Assembly (NCBI GenBank): GCA_019638615.1
Contig: JAHBTL010000025.1
Span: 42,913 to 106,912, forward strand
DNA: 64,000 nt
Origin: Chitinophagaceae bacterium
Lineage (GTDB): Bacteria; Bacteroidota; Bacteroidia; Chitinophagales; Chitinophagaceae
Direction of reading: 5' to 3'
Made by a program: the position numbers and the translations under genes. Positions 44,764-53,705 of this stretch are shown here, piece by piece. Positions within the stretch are counted from its first letter, which is position 1, and each line of letters begins with the position of its first letter. Under the pieces are notes generated by a model. That model was not told the origin of the DNA. It searched no databases and worked only from the letters and a program-made list of their open reading frames with translations.

Positions 44764-44806
44764 TTTTACGGCAATAAATACAACTTCTTTAAAAATAACA
44801 CAGAAG

Positions 44807-46549
44807 TTATTCCAGGGGATCAAAGCTTCCTCCCCATGTATTATTTTGTTCAATTTTACTGTTACGATCCAATACAGATTTAGGTATACCAAAAAAAGAA
44901 TACTTGTCCTCATCCAGCATTACGATCGGCCTGTAGTCTTTGTTTTCAGTAACGGTAAACTGATTAGCAATGATATTAATATCTGTTAATCCGGTAGGAC
45001 GATTTGCTGCGGTACCATTCCACTCAAATCGTAAGCCATGAAAATATTTGTCTTTGAAGGCATTAAAGGTGGAAGCGTAAATACGCCACCTGCGAAGATC
45101 CCAAAACCGCTGTCCCTCGAATGCAAATTCTACTAATCGCTCGTCCATGATTGCTTTTCTTACATCAGGCACAGATGCGGCAGTGATGCCATATTTACCA
45201 CTGCCACCCGGTTCAATACCAGCCCGATTACGAATCCGGTACAGCACATCCAACGCCTCGGATGTACTACCAATTTCGTTTGCAGCTTCAGCCATATTCA
45301 TCAAAACTTCTGCATAACGGATTTCTATCCAATCTACCTGACCGTCTTCTACAGTAGTTCGGGTGATAGTTCTATCCAGCATTTTAGCAGGATAAAACCC
45401 TGAGTGAGAATACAAATTTTCGCTATTATCTGCCCGCGCTTCTTTACCATTTATTCCGGTGGAAGGATCGCCATCTGCATCATAGAAATAAGTCCACATA
45501 TTTTCTTTACCAAACATTTCCGCAAGAAATGGCGCAGCGCCATTGTAGGATATAGAAGCGTAAAAACGTTTGTCGCGATTTTGAAAAAGGGTTCTATAGT
45601 CCATCGTTGCCGGATCATATTTGGAGCCATCTTTCATAGGATAGGCATTTACCAATTCAAGCGAAGGAATATTGGCTCCTACACAACCACGGGCATATAA
45701 CAGCGGACGCATGCAGGCCTGGGAGTAGCCATTGGCAAAACCTGGATACTGAAAACGCTTTACCATGATTACCTCTTTATTCATCTCATCAGTCCATAGT
45801 TCTTTATATTCTTCATATAATCCTTTTCCATGTGCATCTAAATAGTCTACTGCTTCTTTGTTTGCATCATAAGCAGCATTCCAGCGCGTTATCTCATTGC
45901 TGCGGTTGAACTGGGGGCTCGCCCAGTATAATAATACGCGTCCCTTAAACGACAGTGCCACTGCTTTATCAATTCTTCCTTCGGTACTAAGCGGCTCCAG
46001 CAATGGAATCGCATCATTAAGATCCTTAAGGATTTGAGTGATACATTCCGATGTTTTGCTTCTGGGAACGAAAACAGCCTCTTCGTCACCGGGCGCTGCC
46101 GGGCTAAGAATCAGCTCCACTCCTCCATAAGCTTTCACCATTCTGAAATAGGCCCAGGCTCTCCAAAAAAGCGCCTGCCCCTTCAACAATTGTTTGATAT
46201 TATCATCAAATAACGCCCCATCGATCTGCGTCAGGAAAATGTTGATCTTCCTTATATTTTCGTAGGGAAAATCGTTGTAAGTATCTGATGTGAGCGTACC
46301 ATTCAGATATGCGCTCAAAGCTTCAGCATACTCGCCATTAACCACCATCGTTTCATCGGTAATCCGACCTACCGTAAAATTGCCGGGCATAAACAGAGCA
46401 TACAGGTCATTCACATATGCTTCCGCTACTTTGGGATTAGTCCATACATCCTCACCGTTCAAGGATTCGAGGTTGGATTTATCAAGCGGATTACAACCAA
46501 CCAGCAACACAACCAGCAAACCTTTTATAAATATTTTATACGTTTTCAT
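44807..46549 (-). CDS. SusD/RagB family surface lipoprotein (GH29/GH172 locus)
   Basis: The start at ATG 46549 gives 580 residues with lipobox LLVGC (Cys18). SusD landmarks: YVNDLYALFMPGNFTVGRI near the start, LKGQALFWRAWAYFRMVKAYGGV, AEVLMNMAEAANEIGSTSEAL, and VEFAFEGQRFWDLRRWRIY near the end. It is the nutrient-binding lid of the SusC channel at 46582-50067, which ends 32 bases upstream. Its neighbours predict that it binds a fucose- or furanose-containing oligosaccharide, which is inference. Confidence 0.95.
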   Translation of the reverse strand: MKTYKIFIKGLLVVLLVGCNPLDKSNLESLNGEDVWTNPKVAEAYVNDLYALFMPGNFTVGRITDETMVVNGEYAEALSAYLNGTLTSDTYNDFPYENIRKINIFLTQIDGALFDDNIKQLLKGQALFWRAWAYFRMVKAYGGVELILSPAAPGDEEAVFVPRSKTSECITQILKDLNDAIPLLEPLSTEGRIDKAVALSFKGRVLLYWASPQFNRSNEITRWNAAYDANKEAVDYLDAHGKGLYEEYKELWTDEMNKEVIMVKRFQYPGFANGYSQACMRPLLYARGCVGANIPSLELVNAYPMKDGSKYDPATMDYRTLFQNRDKRFYASISYNGAAPFLAEMFGKENMWTYFYDADGDPSTGINGKEARADNSENLYSHSGFYPAKMLDRTITRTTVEDGQVDWIEIRYAEVLMNMAEAANEIGSTSEALDVLYRIRNRAGIEPGGSGKYGITAASVPDVRKAIMDERLVEFAFEGQRFWDLRRWRIYASTFNAFKDKYFHGLRFEWNGTAANRPTGLTDINIIANQFTVTENKDYRPIVMLDEDKYSFFGIPKSVLDRNSKIEQNNTWGGSFDPLE

Positions 46550-46581
46550 GTTGTTCAATTTTAAAAACAGAAATAACAGTA

Positions 46582-49500
46582 TCAAAAAGTTACATTTGCG
46601 CCAAATGTAAATGTCTTCATGGTGGGATAAGAGTTCATACCACCCACAGCAGGATCATGATACTTGTATTTGGAGAATGTGAGCAAGTTAGTACCCGACG
46701 CAAAGAAGTTCAGTCCTGAAATGGTTATTTTCTGACAAATGCTTCTGGGTAAGGCATAACTTACATTTACATATTGTAACCGCAGAAAACTACCATTCTT
46801 CAACCAAAAAGTAGATGGCAGATGGTCAACTGTATAATCCCAGGTAACTGGTTGAGGATATTTGGCGTCTACATTGTCTGGCGACCATGAATCAAGCCAG
46901 AAAGAAGGAGGTCTCGCCCCATCAAAGAATCTCCTGCCGTATCCATCATCATACAGCTTGGAAACACCTGTTATACCCTGAAAGAAAATTTCAACACCTA
47001 TGCCTTTCCATCTTCCATTTAAATTTAATCCAAACGTATACGGGTTCATTGAATGCTTTCCTTTCAATACCTGCCGGTCATAATCATCAATCTTTCCATC
47101 CGGAACCCCCTGCTGGCCATTCACATCTTCAAAATTCAAAGCTCCAAGCATGGGTGCGCGACCATAAATAGTGTATCCTGCAGGCAGATCATCAATGTCT
47201 TTTTGCGTACGGATAATATCAGTAGCAACCAACATCCGGATATAGTCAGTTGGCCTTCCATTCGGATTGTCAACATCCTGTGCATTCTGCGCCACATCCT
47301 TCAACTTGACCTTGTTGGTGGCATAGGAAAAATTACCGCGGATTCCATACTCAAATTCTCCCGCTACACCATTATAACCCACTTCAAGCTCATAGCCATT
47401 CGCATCTACAATACCATAGTTCTCGGGCGGCATACTTCCTCCAAAAGAAACAGGGAAAGACGCTATCCGTGAGTCAAGTATGTCGTAATTGTGCCTTTTA
47501 AAATACTCTGCCGACAGGCTAAATCCATTAAACAAACGTGCATCCAATCCCAAATTAATCTCTCTTGTCTTTTCCCATGTAAGTTTACTATTAACAATAC
47601 CATTGTAACCAACTCTCGGCATGGGTGTGGTTCCAAAAACATAGTTTCCTGTTACGCCATATGATTCACTCCATTTCCATCCACCCACAGCATCATTACC
47701 AGCTATACCCCATGAGCCGCGTAGTTTTAAAAAGTCAATATTTTTTACACGAAAGAAATTTTCTTTAGAAAGCACCCATCCTGCAGACACAGATGGAAAC
47801 GTTCCCCAACGATAATCCGGAGCAAACAGCATCGAGCCATCGCGGCGGGCTGTAGCATTGATGAAATATCTTTCATCGTAACTATACACTACCCTTCCTA
47901 TAAAAGAAGCACGACCAAATTCACGCTCTGTTCCATTTACATATCCATCATTTCTTGCCGCTGAAGTGGCCCAGAATTGATCATTCTGAACAAGTGGGAA
48001 GTTTTCTCTTACCCCATAGAAATAATCATAATTGCCCTCACTTTGTTCATATACCAATATCGCGTCTACATCGTGTTTACCAAATTTCTTTACATAGTTG
48101 GCTGAAAAATTCAACTGGTAGTTATTGGTTGCCTCCTGTATTTTGGCAAGCCTTTCCTTATTTGGATATGCAGATTTAATACTACCAACGATTTCATCTG
48201 TATAGATCGCCCCATTAGTTCCTTTTCTTACAACATCATACAATGTAGTTTTTAACTCATGCAACTTCATGGTGGTAGCTACATAGTTTGGACTATACTT
48301 CCCAGAAACTGATAATCCATCTACAAATGGAATTTTATAGTTAAGCCCCAGCAACAAGGCCACATTTCTTTCTACCCGAGTATTTGTACCACCTTCTTCA
48401 ACAAAGGCTAAAGGATTACCAATCCATCCAGGATTAATGAATTTTCCGTCAGAAGTTTTGGGTGGAACATTAGGAAGATAGTACAACAGGCGCCCCCACA
48501 ATGCTCCAAAGGCCGGGTTTACATCGAATCCAACCAGGTCTTCCTGCATGGCAAACCTCGTTTTTGTTCCCTGATTATAGGAAACATTAAATGTGCCGGA
48601 AAGGTTTTTAGTAAAGTTTACATCAAGGTTAGAACGGAAATTGTATTTTTTGAAATCAGCATTCTTGATAAATGCTGACTGATCAAAATAAGTTCCTCCA
48701 AGGAAATATTTAACTTTTTCTGACCCTCCTGTAGCCGAAACTGTATGACGCTGCAATACAGGATCTTTATACGCCAATGTATACCATGCTTTAGCCGGAT
48801 CGTTCTGGTTGAAAAACGCAACCTCCTCTTCATCATACATAGGCGTAATACCACGATTAGTACGCGCGTAATTATTGAGGCGTACCATATCGCCGGCACC
48901 TACATATTCCGGAATTTGTGAAGGCTTATCGAAGCTGTAAGAGTAGCTGTAATTTAGTTGAACTTTTCCGGTCGATCCTTTTTTGGTGGTAACCAAAATT
49001 ACACCGTTGGCAGCACGCGCACCATATACTGCACCCGAAGCCGCGTCTTTTAGCACCGTAACATTTTCCACTTCCGTATAATCCATTGCGTCAAATAAAC
49101 GTTTGTCGGATATAACGCCATCGATTACATACAATGGATCATTTCCTGTAGTTTTCCATGTATTTACTGAACGCACTCTGATAGAAGGCGCATAACCTGG
49201 CGCCCCCGATGCCTGATTAACATATACGCCACTTAATCTTCCTGCAAGCGCACTGGAAAGATTCGGTACGGGTATATCCTTCACCTCATCAGATTTCATA
49301 GTGGTGATAGCACCTGTAACTGAAGCCTTTTTCTGTGTTCCATACCCTACCACCACTACCTCATTCAATCCGGCATTGGCTGCTTTCAACATTACCTGCA
49401 ATGAAGTAGTACTGCCTACTACAACTTCCCGGGTTTCAAAACCCACAAATGAAATCTCGAGGCGATCGCCGGTATTGGCTTCTATGCTAAAAACACCATC

Positions 49501-50067
49501 CTCACCGGCAAGGACGGTTTTACCGCTTGATTTTATCCTGACACTTGCACCGGGCAATACATTGCCCTGCTCATCGGTAATCTTACCCCTGACCGTTACC
49601 GGTGGTACTTCAGCAGATGCAGGTTCAGGTGCCGTAACTGCGGCTTGTTCTGCCTTTTTACGAATGACTACTGTTTTGTTTACAATAGCAAAGTCGAAAG
49701 GCTGATTGGCAAAACAAATTTCAATAGCTCTTTCCACCGGAACGGCATTCAGCTCCACCGAAACATTATGGGCGTTCCGGATGAGCCTTTTGTTGAAGAA
49801 AAACTGGTAGCCGCTTTGCCGGGTGATTTCCCTGAAAACCGATTCGCAGGGCATGTCCTTCGCCCTGAGCGTGATCTGCTGGGCATAGCCTCCGGCACTT
49901 ACTTCAAGGCAGGCGGCCAATACAAGAATAACTGTGAGCCTCATAATCAACAGCATTTTTTTTACCTGCTGAAACTGCCGCCAAGGGAGAACCGGCAGGT
50001 GTTGGGTTTTGGTCTTTGTACTGTCTCGAACAAAAGAATGACAGTTCAAGTGCGCAGTAAATTGCAT
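46582..50067 (-). CDS. SusC/RagA TonB-linked transporter with STN domain (GH29/GH172 locus)
   Basis: The start at ATG 50067 gives 1161 residues and places the conserved susC leader before it. Signal peptide RLTVILVLAACLEVSAGGYA, then the STN domain (SVFREITRQSGYQFFFNKRL), a carboxypeptidase-regulatory-like domain (RGKITDEQGNVLPGASVRIK), the motif VVVGYGTQKKASVTGAI, the plug with PLYVIDGVI and VLKDAASGAVYGARAANGVI, and a beta-barrel ending MKTFTFGANVTF. It imports the oligosaccharide and, through STN, signals to the FecR protein encoded 118 bases upstream. All expected domains are present. Confidence 0.96.
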   Translation of the reverse strand: MQFTAHLNCHSFVRDSTKTKTQHLPVLPWRQFQQVKKMLLIMRLTVILVLAACLEVSAGGYAQQITLRAKDMPCESVFREITRQSGYQFFFNKRLIRNAHNVSVELNAVPVERAIEICFANQPFDFAIVNKTVVIRKKAEQAAVTAPEPASAEVPPVTVRGKITDEQGNVLPGASVRIKSSGKTVLAGEDGVFSIEANTGDRLEISFVGFETREVVVGSTTSLQVMLKAANAGLNEVVVVGYGTQKKASVTGAITTMKSDEVKDIPVPNLSSALAGRLSGVYVNQASGAPGYAPSIRVRSVNTWKTTGNDPLYVIDGVISDKRLFDAMDYTEVENVTVLKDAASGAVYGARAANGVILVTTKKGSTGKVQLNYSYSYSFDKPSQIPEYVGAGDMVRLNNYARTNRGITPMYDEEEVAFFNQNDPAKAWYTLAYKDPVLQRHTVSATGGSEKVKYFLGGTYFDQSAFIKNADFKKYNFRSNLDVNFTKNLSGTFNVSYNQGTKTRFAMQEDLVGFDVNPAFGALWGRLLYYLPNVPPKTSDGKFINPGWIGNPLAFVEEGGTNTRVERNVALLLGLNYKIPFVDGLSVSGKYSPNYVATTMKLHELKTTLYDVVRKGTNGAIYTDEIVGSIKSAYPNKERLAKIQEATNNYQLNFSANYVKKFGKHDVDAILVYEQSEGNYDYFYGVRENFPLVQNDQFWATSAARNDGYVNGTEREFGRASFIGRVVYSYDERYFINATARRDGSMLFAPDYRWGTFPSVSAGWVLSKENFFRVKNIDFLKLRGSWGIAGNDAVGGWKWSESYGVTGNYVFGTTPMPRVGYNGIVNSKLTWEKTREINLGLDARLFNGFSLSAEYFKRHNYDILDSRIASFPVSFGGSMPPENYGIVDANGYELEVGYNGVAGEFEYGIRGNFSYATNKVKLKDVAQNAQDVDNPNGRPTDYIRMLVATDIIRTQKDIDDLPAGYTIYGRAPMLGALNFEDVNGQQGVPDGKIDDYDRQVLKGKHSMNPYTFGLNLNGRWKGIGVEIFFQGITGVSKLYDDGYGRRFFDGARPPSFWLDSWSPDNVDAKYPQPVTWDYTVDHLPSTFWLKNGSFLRLQYVNVSYALPRSICQKITISGLNFFASGTNLLTFSKYKYHDPAVGGMNSYPTMKTFTFGANVTF

Positions 50068-50093
50068 AACTTTGGTTTGTTGGGTGATTAAAT
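50068..50093 (-). promoter_or_regulatory. Conserved leader of susC, copy 2
   Basis: TTAATCACCCAACAAACC then AAAGTT directly before ATG on the minus strand; compare 23433-23457 and 61008-61034. Confidence 0.45.
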
Positions 50094-50185
50094 AACAGTC
50101 TTCGCCGATTGTATATAAATTGACCCACATTACCGGCCAGCAGTGTTCCACCACTACTGGCTTTTTTAATGAGCCAGCTTAAAAC

Positions 50186-51385
50186 CTATTGTTTGCCCGC
50201 CATGGCAGGCCTGATCTCCACCACTCCGTTTTGAATAGTGGCCCGGATGTCGCTGTAACGTATAATGTCCAGGAATTCCGAGAGCTTCACATCGCGGGAA
50301 ATTCCCCCGTTCAGGGTATCCCTGGGAATGCCCTGTGGGTATTCTACCCTGATGTCGTACCATCGCTCTGCCTGGCGCATTACCGCGCTTACATCCGCAT
50401 TTTTAAAATTGAACGCCCCGTTCTTCCATGCCATCACAAGATCAAGATCAACTTCTTTATTCACCTCAATCTTATTACCCACCTTTGCCTGCTGCCCCGG
50501 CAATATCAGCACCGGCTCGGCAGAAGCGGTGTTTACCCTCACCGCTCCTTCCAGCAAAGTCACTTTCGTATCAGGCTCATCATTGTATGCATTGATATTA
50601 AAATGAGTGCCCAGCACCTGCACTTCGGCAGGGGTACCCGATTCGCGATTTACCTTCACGGCAAAAGGAATTTTTTTCCCCTGCCGATCCTTTTGTTCCG
50701 CTACTTCAAAATAGGCCTCTCCCGAAACCTCCACTTTCCTTGCTCCACCGGTAAAATAAACCGGGTAATGAAGCGATGAGGCGGCATTCAGCCACACTTT
50801 TGTCCCGTCTGCCAGGATGAGCTTATACTGCCGTCCCCGCGGCGTAACAATGGAATTGTATGCAACAATACCTGAAGCATCTTCTGTTTTTTCATAGCTT
50901 AATATTCCGTCTTTATTAAGGATAGAAGGTCCTCCCTGCACCGCTATGGTTCCATCGGCGGTGGTATCCAGCAAAATTTTTTGCCCGTTCGATAAAGTAA
51001 GAATAGCGCCCGTTTTTCCGGGCAAAGCATCGTTCGTATCTTCCACTATTGCCACATGCTCAGCCGGTTGCTTTTTTTCATCGTTCCCCCGTAATACTGC
51101 CCATGTAAAAGCAGTGGCTCCCAACAGCAGCACAGCGGCCGCTACTTTCCACCACGGCATTCTTTTGGGCATTTGTATGACCGCATCTTCCCTTTCCCCG
51201 GAAATTTCCGCAGATATGCGTTCAAATAATTCCTCTCCAAATAGATCCTTTTCTTCTGCTGTCCACTCCCATGCTCCTTTTTCTTCCAACGATGCGTACC
51301 ATCGCTCTACTGTTCGTTTTTCTTCTTCAGAGCATAAACCCTCCCGGTAACGTTGCAATAAAATGATAGCCTGGTCTTTTGTCAT
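50186..51385 (-). CDS. FecR family anti-sigma factor (GH29/GH172 locus)
   Basis: The start at ATG 51385 (MTKDQAIILLQRYREGLC) gives 399 residues. One membrane helix (about 80-97, VAAAVLLLGATAFTWAV). The periplasmic part shows GKTGAILTLSNGQKILLD, YNSIVTPRGRQYKLILADGT, WLNAASSLHYP, GEAYFEVAEQ and VLGTHFNINAYND, and ends with a DUF4974-type domain (DVSAVMRQAERWYDIRVEY, VKLSEFLDIIRYSDIRATI). It holds the ECF sigma factor until the SusC STN domain signals. Its sigma gene is not adjacent: a sterol desaturase gene and repeat DNA lie between. Confidence 0.93.
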   Translation of the reverse strand: MTKDQAIILLQRYREGLCSEEEKRTVERWYASLEEKGAWEWTAEEKDLFGEELFERISAEISGEREDAVIQMPKRMPWWKVAAAVLLLGATAFTWAVLRGNDEKKQPAEHVAIVEDTNDALPGKTGAILTLSNGQKILLDTTADGTIAVQGGPSILNKDGILSYEKTEDASGIVAYNSIVTPRGRQYKLILADGTKVWLNAASSLHYPVYFTGGARKVEVSGEAYFEVAEQKDRQGKKIPFAVKVNRESGTPAEVQVLGTHFNINAYNDEPDTKVTLLEGAVRVNTASAEPVLILPGQQAKVGNKIEVNKEVDLDLVMAWKNGAFNFKNADVSAVMRQAERWYDIRVEYPQGIPRDTLNGGISRDVKLSEFLDIIRYSDIRATIQNGVVEIRPAMAGKQ

Positions 51386-51480
51386 AATCGTAAAAACAAG
51401 CACCTTTTACAGGGACTTCAGTAACAGGTTACACGAACAATAAAAAAGTAGTAGATGGTGAGAAGAAATTTATGGTTTGT

Positions 51481-51697
51481 GCTGTGAGCAGTCAGCAATT
51501 AGCTATGAGCAGTCAGCTATCAGCCGTCAGCTGTGGGCTGTCAGCTATCAGCTATCAGCATGGCACAGTGTTTAGGTGTAAGGCATAAGGAGTAGGGCGT
51601 AAGATGAGCCGTAAACCTGAATAAACTACAAACCCGAAACTTGTAACCTAAAACTTGCAACCTGCAACCTGTAACTTGTAACCTGCAACTTGAAACG
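51481..51697. repeat. Degenerate repeat block, left flank of the sterol desaturase gene
   Basis: Starts with loose TCAGCTATCAGC units, continues AGGTGTAAGGCATAAGGAG, AGGGCGTAAG, and ends in an approximately 10-base periodic array of AACTTGTAACCTGCAACC type. The same order of parts occurs at 52731-52838 in the same orientation. Confidence 0.75.
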
Positions 51698-51738
51698 ATA
51701 AATCTTTGATGCTACTCCCCTTTCTGCTCCAACGTATT

Positions 51739-52692
51739 TCAATTTTTTTTGCGGAACGACCTGTTCTTCTTTTTAAATGGTGTTGGATGAAAAAGATATT
51801 CCTTTATCGTTCTGGGTTGTTCCACATCCTCCAATCCTACTTTCGGGAACTCATCTTTGACAGGGAAATGCACGGTACCAAACAACTGATCCCATACAGG
51901 AAAGAAAGCTGCAAAATTTTTATTGTAATGTTCCTTTTCAATAGAATGATGCAGCCTGTGATAGACATTGTCTGCAAAAATCCGTCGCAACGGTCCCAAA
52001 CTAACCTTCGAGTTCATATGAATAAACTGACCATAAAAGGCGTAAAAAGAGGAAAGGATAGCAAGTTGAGGAGCATCGATCCTGATCAATATTGCTAAAG
52101 GCAAAGCAACAAAAGGAATACGCCATAGCTCTTCTGAAAAATGATGGTAGGAAACTACTGAATTTAAATTCCTGATAGAGTGATGCGTTTTGTGGAACTC
52201 CCAAAAAAAGGGCACTGTATGTTGAAGCCTGTGAAACCAATAATAAAAGAAATCAAATATCAAGAGTGAGGATACGATCAAAAGAATATTCAGTAAAAGA
52301 GGCGGTAAAAAATGACCGGAACTCAATGACTGAAAAGACAGATGAACAACGGGACCCAAATTAAGATATTGAATCAGCATAATAGATAACAATCCAATAA
52401 AATAATTTGCCTGAATAGAAATGACCCAAAATAACATACCGCCCTTATGGTCTTCGCTGTCTTTTTCGTTTGGCAAAACCAGTTCAATTAATACCAGCGG
52501 CAAGATCGTGAGCATAAATCCTAAGTATCCGGCAATGTTATTTCGCCAAAATGATGAATCAATAAAGCCAGGCAGCCAGTTATTGAACAAAAAATTTTTT
52601 ACCCGAAAGATTATCTCAAAAACGATCAGCAAGACTACCAGTCCAATAGCCAGTACAGCGTAATTACTTTTCGATTTTGTCGCAATTTTCAT
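51739..52692 (-). CDS. Sterol desaturase / fatty acid hydroxylase family membrane protein
   Basis: A 317-residue protein with four or five membrane segments (for example 13-31 VLAIGLVVLLIVFEIIF, 52-70, 85-105, 130-150). The histidine boxes that bind the di-iron centre are HRLQH, HKTHH and HRLHH (in WFHRLQHTVPFFWEFHKTHH and DNVYHRLHHSIEKEH). Such enzymes hydroxylate or desaturate lipids with O2. Nothing relates it to glycan use. It sits between a sigma gene and its fecR, bounded on both sides by the same degenerate repeats in direct orientation, so it looks like a later arrival. Substrate unknown. Confidence 0.9.
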   Translation of the reverse strand: MKIATKSKSNYAVLAIGLVVLLIVFEIIFRVKNFLFNNWLPGFIDSSFWRNNIAGYLGFMLTILPLVLIELVLPNEKDSEDHKGGMLFWVISIQANYFIGLLSIMLIQYLNLGPVVHLSFQSLSSGHFLPPLLLNILLIVSSLLIFDFFYYWFHRLQHTVPFFWEFHKTHHSIRNLNSVVSYHHFSEELWRIPFVALPLAILIRIDAPQLAILSSFYAFYGQFIHMNSKVSLGPLRRIFADNVYHRLHHSIEKEHYNKNFAAFFPVWDQLFGTVHFPVKDEFPKVGLEDVEQPRTIKEYLFHPTPFKKKNRSFRKKN

Positions 52693-52730
52693 ATCGCAAT
52701 TTAAAATAAATTTAGCTTTCAGCTTTCGGC

Positions 52731-52838
52731 GATCAGCAGTCAGCTATCAGCATGACAAGGGTGTAAGGCATAAGGAACAGGGCGTAAGGTTAGCTATAAA
52801 CTACAAACCACAAACTATAAACCAGCAACCTGCAACAT
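52731..52838. repeat. Degenerate repeat block, right flank of the sterol desaturase gene
   Basis: GATCAGCAGTCAGCTATCAG, then GGGTGTAAGGCATAAGGAA, CAGGGCGTAAGG, ACTACAAACCACAAACTAT, AACCAGCAACCTGCAAC. It matches the block at 51481-51697 part by part and runs into the last codons of the sigma gene. Confidence 0.75.
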
Positions 52839-53411
52839 CGTTGCCAGGCATACCAGCAGCGATATTGTAAGCTCACTTACTGAGCTGCGGAGCGATTTAA
52901 GGGCATTGCTCAATTGTTTTCGTACGGTATTTTCCGAAATTCCCAAATGATCGGCAATTTCTTTATACGACATCCTTTCATTCCGGCTTAAAAGGTATAC
53001 TTCCTGCATTTTTGGCGGCAGGCTGGCAACAGCCCGGTCTAATTTATGTTGCAGCTCCCTGTACTCGCAATACAGGACAGGGTCGGGCGTGTCCGCCGCA
53101 ATGCTATCGGATAAAGTTTGTAAATAATTATTCCGGGTAATATTCTTTTCAATGAAACGTATAGCAAGATTGCGGACACTTTTCAGCAGGTAAACGATCA
53201 GCGGGCCTCTCAGCTCAATTTCGTTCCTGCGCTTCCAGACAGAGACAAATACTTCCTGCACAATATCGCGGGCGTCTTCGCGCGAACGGGTGATTTTTAA
53301 CACCTGCAATGCCAGCCGCTCCCAATGCCTGCGGTATATTTCCGCAAATGCCGCCGCATCGCTGTTACGCAGCAATTGCATCAATGCATCATCAGTCAGT
53401 TGTTGGTACAT
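52815..53411 (-). CDS. ECF RNA polymerase sigma factor (GH29/GH172 locus)
   Basis: The start at ATG 53411 (MYQQLTDDALMQLLRNSDAA) gives 198 residues. Region 2 is AFAEIYRRHWERLALQVLK with DARDIVQEVFVSVWKRR; region 4 is LPPKMQEVYLLSRNERMSY with KEIADHLGISENTVRKQLS. It is expected to switch on the 34.7-50 kb PUL. The hydrophobic tail (LTISLLVCLATMLQVAGL) ends in residues encoded by the CAACCTGCAAC repeat, so the present C-terminus may not be the ancestral one. fecR follows only after the sterol desaturase cassette, about 1.4 kb away. Confidence 0.93.
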   Translation of the reverse strand: MYQQLTDDALMQLLRNSDAAAFAEIYRRHWERLALQVLKITRSREDARDIVQEVFVSVWKRRNEIELRGPLIVYLLKSVRNLAIRFIEKNITRNNYLQTLSDSIAADTPDPVLYCEYRELQHKLDRAVASLPPKMQEVYLLSRNERMSYKEIADHLGISENTVRKQLSNALKSLRSSVSELTISLLVCLATMLQVAGL

Positions 53412-53440
53412 GGGATGGCTATTGTTAAACAAGCAATAAC

Positions 53441-53448
53441 CAAATTTA
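53441..53448 (-). promoter_or_regulatory. -7 promoter element for the sigma gene
   Basis: On the minus strand TAAATTTG matches TAnnTTTG, 29 bases before the ATG at 53411. The -33 box is weak. Confidence 0.5.
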
Positions 53449-53574
53449 TAAAAAATAAAAGTCATAAACCATCATGCACATACATGCACCGGCAGTTTGT
53501 ATGCAATAAAAAGCTATGCATACCCCGGCAAACCCTTACCCGGAAACGGTTTCGAGGCGTAAAGCATACCCATC

Positions 53575-53590
53575 ACGCAAACGTTTGCCG
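53575..53590. promoter_or_regulatory. LacI-family-like operator palindrome
   Basis: ACGCAAACGTTTGCCG contains the perfect 12-bp palindrome GCAAACGTTTGC, of the type bound by LacI-family repressors (the E. coli PurR box is ACGCAAACGTTTGCGT). A second, weaker site GGAAACGGTTTC lies at 53542-53553. Both are upstream of the sigma promoter. No LacI-family gene is in the window. Confidence 0.4.
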
Positions 53591-53650
53591 GAAAAATTAC
53601 GGGAGTTTGTTAAAAGTGTTCTGATCATTGCCCGGTCTTCCCGGAAACTA

Positions 53651-53679
53651 AAAAAGGCTACCGGGTAAGCAGCCTTTTT
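53651..53679. terminator. Bidirectional terminator after the PKD lipoprotein gene
   Basis: AAAAAGGCT (53651-53659) and AGCCTTTTT (53671-53679) form a stem with A/T tracts on both sides. It ends the 53.7-63 kb operon, 26 bases after the last stop. Confidence 0.8.
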
Positions 53680-53705
53680 ACTATCAGCTAAAACTAAAAC
53701 GTTCG

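Noticed and set aside
51481-51697. Tandem repeats as a CRISPR or rRNA fragment
   Set aside because: Units are about 10 bases and degenerate; there are no spacers and no RNA gene features.
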